NCBI GenBank assembly: GCA_963995505.1
Contig: OZ023194.1
Location: 12,272,428-12,336,427, forward strand
Source of the DNA: Hypericum androsaemum
Taxonomy: Eukaryota > Streptophyta > Magnoliopsida > Malpighiales > Hypericaceae
DNA: 64,000 bases
Direction: 5' to 3'
Below, piece after piece: positions 55,107 to 64,000 of the stretch (its first letter is position 1; every line of letters starts with the position of its first letter). A program made the translations under genes and the position numbers. The notes under the pieces were generated by a model that ran no database searches, was not told the origin of the DNA, and saw only the letters and a list, made by a program, of their open reading frames with translations.

Positions 55107-58100
55107 TAAAAAAATATGATGAAGAAGTTTCTGACTATACGCGTCATAAAAAATTACTCTATTCCTCATATTTCATGAGCCCTTTCGACTACTATTTTGG
55201 GGCGGTCCGGTTGAAGTTGGACTTTTCACTAACCGTAGGTCAAACGCTCCAATCCAAAATAAATACCATTTATAAGCATTGGGCCTCTAGAGGCCTGCTG
55301 TTATTGTGATTCAAAGAATGCAACCGATAAGAAAGGCGGTCCTTCTAAAAAAAAGATAAGAAAGGCGAGAAGTTGACCAGCATTCAATTGCCAAGTATAG
55401 CCGGCCCAATAAGCACTTTGGGCTTAGGCCCATTGGAGAGAATAAAGATGATCCGAATCTTCTTCTTTTTGTGCCTCTCTTGTGGACTGGGCCTACACTT
55501 TATACTCTGCCACCCTGGGATTTGGCCTTTGAGGTCGACTTTCGTTTGCTATTGTTTTAGTTTTATATACAGTAAAATTCCATTAAATTAATTTTACATG
55601 TAAAAAATATTATATAAATATGTAGTCTTAAAAAATCATAAAAAAATAATTCTTTTGTACTATAAAAATGCGACAATTTAGTAAAATTTAAGTCTAGCTT
55701 TGGCTTTTTAACTTTAAATTTAATTAGATTTCATCTCTGATTATTTTTATTGCATTCAAAAGCTTGATCATCGCCCAACTTTTTCACCAGTCTTCAAATT
55801 TAGTTTACCCACTTATTGTATATTCTACAAATTACCTAATTAAAAGGACGGCCATATTGAAATTAACATCCACTCATGATGAATTCCTAGACTTTTCACT
55901 TGTTGCGTACATGTACCGATGGCATTGACTATATGATTTTACTTTGCTTGGAAGTAAAAGTTTGAATTTGAACCGAGAATTAGTAAAATGGACTAATTAG
56001 TTAAATATCCTCGCAATTAAGACTGATTAATAAAATAATATCATAAAAAATAGATTTTCAATTACATAGTATCTAAGAGAATTAATGCACCTTATTTTTT
56101 TTCCTACCTCTTCATTCTTGATTCGTTATGTTTTTACGATACTTTATCCCATTTTTTATAAATTAAAACATATGATTAATGAAAAAAAATACATTAATGT
56201 TATATTATATTTATAATGAATACATTTTGGCGACAGCCAGGATTAGATTTTTTTTGGCGCTTCCTTGGTGATGTTGTCAGATAGCGCCCATCAGTATAGA
56301 ACGTACTGATTGGTATTATCTGATTACCTAGAAATAATACTTTTGTACCATTGGTGTAACCATTTTTTAGAATTTTTACTCGTAGAATTTATCACTTTAC
56401 TTATCAAAAAAATTATAATGAATACATGATAGTATAATTTTTTTCAAGCAATATGAACAAAAGTGAATATTTTACAAAATACCAAGTACGGTTGAGTATT
56501 TACTTACATGTTTAACCAATCGATTTTAGAAAGAAAATAAAGCGAAAGAAGCATGCTTGTAGGTGGTACTGATCAGAGAGCTCAATTTTTTAAGGAAATA
56601 AAATACTCGAAATTCAATAAAATTTTATTTGATGGAAAATAAACTTAGTGATTAAATAGTTCAATTTAAAGACTGAACCTAAAATTTTATTTAAATGTCA
56701 TAATTAAATGAAACTAGGTTTCTCAATCTTTTATTAAATTAGGTTTCAATATATTAATTAGAAATTGGAGTAACTTGCAGTTGTAGATAATGAGGTAAGG
56801 TTGGAAGAAAAACTCCGGCACAACTCTACCACCCTGTAACCCCCGCATTGACCATGGAAACCGATGATGTCATCTTGTTGTTTACTAGTAATCAACAAGG
56901 GTCTCGTTAATTTCGCCATTCAAAAAACAATTATCTCGTTAAACGCTGTCGCAATCTCTTCAGGTGGAAACAAATTACAAGTCCATTTCCTATGTCATGT
57001 GAAAATAAACGTGAGCTAAAAATTTGTGAAGAGAAAAAATATCACTAGTAATTGGCATATATTTTTTGATATATCACTTGTAATTTCTACTACTCTTTTC
57101 CCAACACAATTTTTTCACAAAAAAATTTTAACGCGTAAGAGTTTTGATGAGGTCGGCTGGTGTAACTTCGTATGAAGGAGCTCATCACTCGTATATATTA
57201 CGAAGCTTAATAAAATTTTACTTACAAAAAAATTAACATATATCAAAAACTATAACCAACAAACACTTAAATTGATTGATGATATCGTTATTTAAGCTTA
57301 ACTAGGTCTCGATTTTAAGTTATTGATGATATCATTACTCAAGCTTAACTAGGTCTCGAGTTTGTGAAAATGCAGTAGTGTTAAATGCTTATTGTGAGAG
57401 TTTTGCCACATTTCAAATGTCTCACTTGACTAGAATCTAGAAGTCGATCGAGTGAATATATATTCTCCTGAAACATCTAATCAATTATTTACTAGTATTT
57501 GTGCATTGAACTCAAAACTTTAAGGTATATATATCTGGGAGGAGGTTGAACACTTTGTCTCACATGTTGTAAAATTTCTCTAATATTATGTTTAAAATTA
57601 TATATACAACCCAAAATTTTAAAACAATAAATAAATGAGTCTAACATCCTTAAAAAAACATTAACAAAATAAGTCAAATGACGGAGAAATGGAAGAAGTC
57701 GGGCTAAGCGAGGGAAAACTAATTTCCACACGTAACCGGAAGGCACATAGATACGATGATGACTCCACTATAGATTCTGGGTTGACGTCTCCTTGGCCTC
57801 CATGTACGTGAAAATTAAAAACAATTGGGATGCTTCGGTCTCCTCTCGACTGTCCATTCTAATTTTCAGCTACATATTAATAATAAAATAGCTGGCTGCT
57901 TACCAACAATTAACGTATCTTCTCCAACACTTCAGGTAAGAAAATAAATTCAACTACAGATCGTCATTAATTTGCTTCTCCAATTATTATTCCAATAAAG
58001 AATAGGAGGTGTAAATTTCAACATTTGCTTGTGATAAATGATTGAGCGTGGTTTGTAGGTGTAAGAAAATATACATAATTAACCTGGTATTAGAGTTTAG

Positions 58101-58340
58101 GGCTTCCTTTGCATGATTTGACTTCATTTCTCTATGGAAATAAAATTTGTGAGATCTTCTTAAAGCTATTAAGGGGGCGGCTATTGGACTATAATCTTTC
58201 CAATGTGTTATGACCGTCTTGGTGGTAGCTTAATTCTAAGTGATAGTTAATACTAGGAGATTGACCTTCAGTGATCGATTTTAGGTGATTCATCTCAGCG
58301 TTTAATTTTAGATGAATCGGTCATAATCTTACTTTATACT

Positions 58341-58416
58341 ACATGTATTATGTACCTTGTTGTACATGGTGTAATCTCACTTTTGAAGTAATATAACATC
58401 TACCTTTTAAAAAAAA
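58341..58416 (+). repeat. Retroelement 3' tail shared with 7081-7147
   Basis: The TGTACCTTGTTGTACATGGT and AGTAATATAACATCTACC strings followed by an A run match 7081-7147 in reverse. Two dispersed copies with an A-rich end suggest a LINE or SINE 3' end. The 5' extent is unknown. Confidence 0.5.
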
Positions 58417-59687
58417 TATGGTATTAGAACAAGTTGATTACTTGTTATACTCAAAAAACTACTGGCATCATAAATTCAATACACTTGTAAACTTCGATGC
58501 ATGTTGATCTATATAGATATCTTTTGAATGGACTTATTAAGAATATCACGTGTAACAAATACATGTTGATCTATTGGTTTATAAAACTTTGTCGAGATCT
58601 TTCAGAATAAACTGGTAGTTCGGCTACTGAACCTGCGGTAAGCAAGGGATTCCATATAAAGCAAAATGCCCACCTCTTTTCTTTAATTGTAATATTGATG
58701 CGATGATGTCTCCCCTTTGTTGACATAAAAATTGATGGTGGAATTCGAGAGCAAGCAGTGGCCCAGACTCATTTAATAGGGAAAAATGAACGAAACCCCG
58801 TCCGTAAGATAAAGAATTCGATATGATCGACCATAATATTTAATGGTTTGTTTGGTTCGAGGGAGATGAACTGTTCAATGGCGACACTTATAGATTTGTG
58901 ATTTTATTTATAACCCATCCACCATTATGAGTAAATTTGGATGCAATCAATATAGAATAATAGTATGCTCAATAACGACTTAGAGGCGGCTTAGACTGAA
59001 ATCGGTATAGATCACTGGTAAAAAGATTGGGATTTTAGTGCCATGTAATCTATAGTTGTGCTCATAGTTAATTATGTGAGCATTATCAGACCTTTGCATT
59101 GACTTCAAGCCAAATTCTTCTTAATTGATTTCAAGTGTGTTACTACTTCAATCTAATTCTGTTGTGGTATCCATGTAATATATATAAATTACATACATGA
59201 ATGAGAAAATACACAGAAAATTTCAACGAAAGTTGGTTATCAGAAGAAAAATATTTGTGCTTCTCTAAAAAATAAGAAAAATATTTGTGTGAAAGAGACG
59301 AGGAGGAATGAAAAGAAAAGACCACACGCTAGTTTGTCACCTTTTATCGATAACTTCAATGAAGTCTTTACGTACATCTAGATGCCATGACTTACGACAT
59401 GTTTCTTATGATTAAAATAAAAGGGATCTTAATTATAATTTTCAATTCAAATCACACGATCAAACCGTGACGCTTATGATATCTAACCTTCTCGTATATA
59501 ATTAAAAATCTTAAGATAATAAGTATCTAAATTTTTATACTTATAAACAGGTTTATTACACTCGTAACTAGCTATACCTTAAACAAAATTCAACGGGCCA
59601 AAATTTACTTAGTTTTAATTTTGCCAACATGCTATGGAATGGATGTCGTGCAAACAACAACTAATCATGCGAACAATCTATTATAAC

Positions 59688-59765
59688 ATATTAGACTTTC
59701 ATACATAATCCAAAATCTTAATGCAATAGCTTGGTAGATTTTTTACACTTATTAGTAAATCCATC
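59688..59765 (-). repeat. Degenerate LTR of the small TRIM family
   Basis: The ATCCAAAATCTTAATGCAAT, GGTAGATTTTTTACACTTAT order matches the left part of the LTRs at 2695 and 2927. The end motifs are lost. Confidence 0.5.
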
Positions 59766-59963
59766 ATATTCTTAACTACCGATATGATAATCTCAGCCCT
59801 CAATTTTATTTACCTTGTACCATATGCATTTTCAGAATTCGACTCGATATTTTTTATTAAGTCAATTTTCAATCAGTTGATTTAAAAGTTAGGCGTTAAT
59901 TACAAAATTTATTACATTTATGATGGTTGTATATTTATTTCTTAATAATCTAACGTTGCGTTG

Positions 59964-59965
<2 letters not shown>

Positions 59966-59996
<31 letters not shown>
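59966..59996. repeat. AT dinucleotide microsatellite
   Basis: About 15 TA units in a row. Confidence 0.95.
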
Positions 59997-59999
<3 letters not shown>

Positions 60000-61362
60000 A
60001 GTACGTACCGAACCATTTGATGATATAGCAGAATCAATAGCAACTTGATGTTCCAATTAGAAAATGATTCATTATTAATTTGGAGGCTCGACCTAGTGAT
60101 TGCATATACATATGTTTAGTCTTTGCGTGATTCGTTATCCTTGCTGCAATGAGACTAGTTTTTAAATAATATTGGATCTACACACTCACTATAGAGACTA
60201 ATAAAATTTAAATATATTTTTTAATATGACAAAAATAATTTAACAAGTATTGAATACATATGCGCTAATAAAAACTTTAAATAAACATATTAATTATTGG
60301 AGAAGTAGCTGGGAGCTTTCTTCTCCAACTGTTCAAAGAAAAACAAACGGAAATTGACCCTCATGGCGCTTGACACGTGTAAAACCTAACCTTGGAATTG
60401 TGCAACTCCATTGCTGAAGTGTCCATATATAGCGTAAATTGCACAGAAGATGGCAAGCCTACGTTATACGTAGCAGGTTTTGCCTTGTTGAAGAAGAGAA
60501 CGAGATTCATAGTTGACTTGCATGGTTACTTAAACACCTTTCCATGTTTTATATTGCCCTTATCTGTGATCATAATTTCCAAAAAGGTTAACGAGAATAA
60601 TAAATATATTAAGTTGCCCGTAGACGTGCTCCCAGGAGAGCAACAATCTCTCTGGAACAAATTGGACCCGTATATACCGCAAACTAGACCTTCTAATTCA
60701 TACCGTCCCTTATCAAATTCGGCCAAATGAAAAGGGAGCTCTCTATGTTCTTTCCATTTGGTCTTGATTTGTGGTCTAAATTTTAGTTAAGTAGGTGAAT
60801 TGCTTTGTGTTTGTTTCTTGGTGTCGCATGCGAGTTTCAAGCGATACATGCTTTTAACTTATAAAAAAAATACATGCCTTAACTTGCGATAATTCTTAAT
60901 CCCAATTAGTCAAACCAATTTCATGTTTAAATAAGTAACATAGAAAAGAAACAAAAAATTTACTCCCTAGTTCTGAAACAATAATTATATTTTGGAGGTT
61001 GCTTTCCAAGTGCAAGTCGACCGAGGGCACATTTGAAAATTCCTAATTTTGGCAATAAAATATATCAAAATAATTTGGAAAATATAGACACTTCGATCAA
61101 TTTGTGGTAGATAGTTATTTTAGCTCGTTAATCTTAAAATTTGATATGAAGTTATGCACCATTAAGCGGTTTAATTTAGTTTTAATATATATTAACTCTT
61201 TCCAACAACAAAAATCTTGATTAACTCACTATATATGCGTACAATTTCAGTTCAACCAAAAACATATATGACGAACCAATCTAAAAAGGAAAATTGGAAG
61301 CATAACGACTAAGAAATTGAATTAAAATTAATTAATCTATTTCTATTGTTGGACATCCACAC

Positions 61363-61371
61363 ACTATATAA
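61363..61371 (+). promoter_or_regulatory. Putative TATA box of the MYB gene
   Basis: ACTATATAACA lies about 210 bp before the ATG at 61576. The intervening leader may contain an intron (possible donor AAG|GTTTAT near 61450 and acceptor GTGCAG just before 61567). Confidence 0.45.
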
Positions 61372-61575
61372 CAAGCCACATCTTCTCAATTCCATCCATC
61401 ATCAATCCTCCATTTCTTCCATCCTCCCCATATCCTTGTCAAACAACTCAAGGTTTATCAATCTCTTATGTTCTCAGATTTATTCTCTCTAGTTAGAATA
61501 ATCAGGACCCGTCAACGCTTGACTCTTAATAATTACATTGGTCGTTTCTGTTTCTTTGTGGTGCAGGTGGGGATA

Positions 61576-63105
61576 ATGGGGAAATCAACATTCGACGACG
61601 AGAATGGGATAAAGAAAGGGCCATGGACGCCCGAGGAAGACGAGATGCTCAGGGACTACATCGAGCAAAATGGCCATGGAAGTTGGCGAGCACTCCCAAA
61701 GCTCGCCGGACTGAATCGCTGCGGGAAGAGCTGCCGGCTCCGGTGGACTAATTACCTGAGGCCTGATATTAAGAGAGGGAAATTCTCTGAGGAAGAAGAG
61801 GAAATTATCATCAACTACCACGCCGTCCTTGGAAATAAGTGAGCCTCTTAATTAATTATTCTCATCTTCTAAATAATTATGTATCGCCCAATTTTCTGAT
61901 ACTTTCGTATATTTTTAATGAAAAATAACTCTCATATAAAGGCTAATGATCTTCTATGGTATCTCATCAACTTCTTCAATGTCCGAGTCTTCTTTTGGTT
62001 CGCCACAAAATATTTTCGAAGTTATATTTCGGGTTCAAACAAACATCGCAAAATGAAGGATGCATTCGGAAAGTAGAAAAAATTGCTCGACTAGAGTGCA
62101 AAACAACTTCTATAGAAAAATATGGAACCAGGAAGTATGCTTTTTTTTTGTGGAGAAAATACTTATTTTTCTTTACATGGACTAATTAGTAAGATTAAAA
62201 ATTAGTAACTTTTTGAAAAAAAATGTCATCAAAAGTAGGAAGAGCTAGAAAAACTTATCTGGTACAGACTGACCATAAAAAGGGATTTAAACCCAAATGT
62301 GGCTGAGATTAATTAAAAAATTATCTTAATTAATTACATTTTACTGTAATTATTGGCTTGAAGGTGGTCGGCAATAGCACAGAATCTCCCGGGGAGGACA
62401 GATAACGAGATAAAGAACTATTGGAACACGCATCTAAGAAAGAAGCTTCTCCAAATGGGAATTGACCCAGTAACCCACAGGCCAAGAACTGACCACCTTA
62501 ATATACTTGCCAACCTCCCACAGCTGCTAGCTGCTGCCAACTTCAGCAACCTCATGAACATTATCCCTAACAACTGGGACAGTGTCAATGCCCTAAGGCC
62601 GCAGCCAGATCACAACGCCTCCGCGCAACTCGCGAAGCTCCAATTGTTGAACAGCATCCTCCAAGTCCTTAGCACCAACCCAATTCATCCAAACATGGAT
62701 GCAGCTAACAGCCTTCTTGGGTCCAATCAGCTTTACGAGATGCTTAGTGCGAATTCCCAGCTCGAAGGGCTACTCGGTGGCTCCCTTCAAGCCGGTTTTC
62801 CTCCTCAAGAACTTGCTCATCATGTTCAACTTCAAACCAATCATGCTCAACATTTAGAGTCTTGTAACGCTGACCAATTATTCGGCATTCCTAATTATTT
62901 GAGTTCATCCTCGAGCCAACTCCCTTCATTAATCTCGGCCTCGCCTGATCAGTGCTCGACTGTGAACCAAGTGGAGAGCAAGGTTAGTCCTAATGATGGT
63001 TCTAACCCGTTTTCTACTTCGACCACCTTTGAAGCTCTTGGGGACCTCATGGATGACGATGGAGGTGAGACTTACTGGAAAGACATCGGAGACATGATTA
63101 AGTAA
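61576..63105 (+). CDS. R2R3-MYB transcription factor (MYB53/92/93/107-like)
   Basis: Two exons (61576-61838 and 62364-63105), 334 residues. R2 (about 14-61): [50 protein letters not shown]3 (about 67-112): [50 protein letters not shown]. All five MYB-spaced Trp are present (the first R3 Trp is Phe, as usual). After the domain [15 protein letters not shown] and [18 protein letters not shown] are typical of the MYB9/39/53/92/93/107 group, which controls suberin and root development in Arabidopsis. The acidic end ([20 protein letters not shown]) is a likely activation region. Most R2R3-MYB genes have an intron in R2 as well as in R3; here only the R3 intron (VLGN|K) exists. The usual GRSPCCDE start reads GKSTFDDE. 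Confidence 0.95.
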
Positions 63106-64000
63106 GGAATAATATCAGCAGATTCCATATTTTTTTCTTGATTCCATTTATTCTTTATATTTAACATCCGCTATAATTAATCCAGAGTAGTTAATTTTTA
63201 CAGCCAAACATCTCCTCATCAGTGGCAAAACTGAAAAGAGCTACGGAAGCCCAGATGACCAGATCGAAGTTTTACACCGTCTGTTACACCAAAAATATGA
63301 TATCGTTAATTATTTATGATACTGTTATATATATACTTAATTTAGACATTCATTAATGGCGGGGTTGTGCATGATCTACATCTCGAATAATTGTATCTCT
63401 CTAAATAATTAATTTTATAACTTTGTTATTTTTGTAACTATTATATACCTCATGTACTCATCCTTTATTTCATTAAAAAAGCTCTGTTTTGTGTATGCTA
63501 CTGATTAGTTGGTGCTACTTGCTATAAGAACTTGTTTTTGCCAAATAACTTATCAAGGTTTAAAACAATACTACGAAAATTTACAAATTAAGCTCTCACT
63601 AACTTAAAAAATTAAAAAAATTAGGTTGAAAGTCTACTTTGATACTCTATAATTCTGTGTTTTCATACATCACTAACTTGTGGTTTTAAATTCTTTCACT
63701 AGATGATATAAGTAATAGAGGTTTACTCGAGAAACAAACATGTGTCATACGCTAACCTCACTTACTTTACCTATCTCATGTGTTAATGTTCACGCCATTC
63801 ATTTTATTGGCGTATCATGTCACATCACAAATTTTATGTTGGGATTATGTCGAGAATGGAGTGGTGAGTGCCAGTTGTTTGGCGACCACCAATTGTTTGG
63901 CGACCGCCAGTAGGCGAAGACTGAAGCTCTCAGACTTGGGCAACTAGCGGGCGCTAGTTGGTTGGCGGGCGCCAGTCCTGCCCGGCAGCAACTTCCTGTT
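63106..64000. other. 3' flank of the MYB gene and start of an unknown repeat
   Basis: Mostly AT-rich 3' flank. From about 63840 the base composition changes to G/C-rich, with an 18-bp direct repeat (CAGTTGTTTGGCGACCAC at 63872-63889 and a near copy at 63890-63907). GGCGGGCGCCAG-type strings continue to the window edge. This looks like the border of an element that continues outside. Confidence 0.45.

Larger units (their letters stand above)
55107..61365. other. 6.2-kb gene-poor AT-rich region
   Basis: No gene supported. It contains a retroelement 3' tail at 58341-58416 (reverse of 7081-7147), a degenerate TRIM LTR at 59688-59765 and another possible LTR scrap at about 59490-59565 (ATCTTAAGATAATAAG, CTTATAAAC, CACTCGTAAC), and an AT microsatellite. 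An open stretch at 60392-60730 begins with TTG and resembles nothing I know. Confidence 0.5.

Noticed and set aside
60392..60730. Open frame of 112 codons in the gene-poor region
   Set aside because: It starts with TTG, has no recognised domain, no clear splice sites and no neighbour to support it. It could be a relic exon, but evidence is too thin to call a gene.

Overview
This window is nuclear DNA from a flowering plant, most likely a eudicot. The genes have plant introns and belong to plant families (B3/DUF313, CML18, SYP2 syntaxin, HSFA1, R2R3-MYB, TOPLESS-type LisH/CTLH, Bet v 1/PR-10). The intergenic DNA is AT-rich and full of small plant transposons. I cannot name the species from sequence alone.

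Gene layout, left to right. Two diverged B3/DUF313 paralogues lie at 604-1407 and 4341-5075. A single-exon CML18-like calcium sensor is at 9849-10340. A nine-exon gene at 14666-17852 is built from two shortened TOPLESS-type LisH-CTLH modules and shows no WD40 repeats. A BPA1-like RRM gene (minus) spans 18431-20461. A vacuolar Qa-SNARE of the SYP22 type is at 24708-27072, convergent with a decayed HSFA1-type heat stress factor (minus, 27957-29545). An MCC1-type N-acetyltransferase is at 39367-41491, the THO complex subunit THO7 at 42285-43852, two related PR-10/norcoclaurine-synthase-like genes (minus) at 44740-45624 and 49853-51095, and an R2R3-MYB of the MYB53/92/93/107 type at 61576-63105. 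The genes do not form one pathway; this is an ordinary mix of plant genes.

Much of the rest is mobile DNA, and many ends can be fixed by target-site duplications (TSDs). It includes a 339-bp TRIM (2695-3033) and a solo LTR of the same family (14882-14992), a second TRIM (37901-39134), a 2.0-kb non-autonomous LTR retrotransposon (34121-36129), a tRNA-derived SINE (39967-40076), a hAT relic (11802-13262), and four degenerate LINE 3' parts. Terminal-inverted-repeat elements are the most numerous class, and most carry 9-bp TSDs as Mutator-like elements do. One group shares a TAAATTAC-type end but carries unrelated interiors. Another group of four is filled with 23-bp minisatellite units whose sequence differs from copy to copy.

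The items most worth a second look are the tandem TOPLESS-module gene, the minisatellite-filled Mutator-like family, the HSFA1 gene with a lost splice acceptor and two compensating frameshifts, and the footprints of extra B3 gene copies. All calls come from reading the sequence; no alignment or database search was run. Exon boundaries were set by hand from GT/AG sites, reading phase and remembered family sequences.
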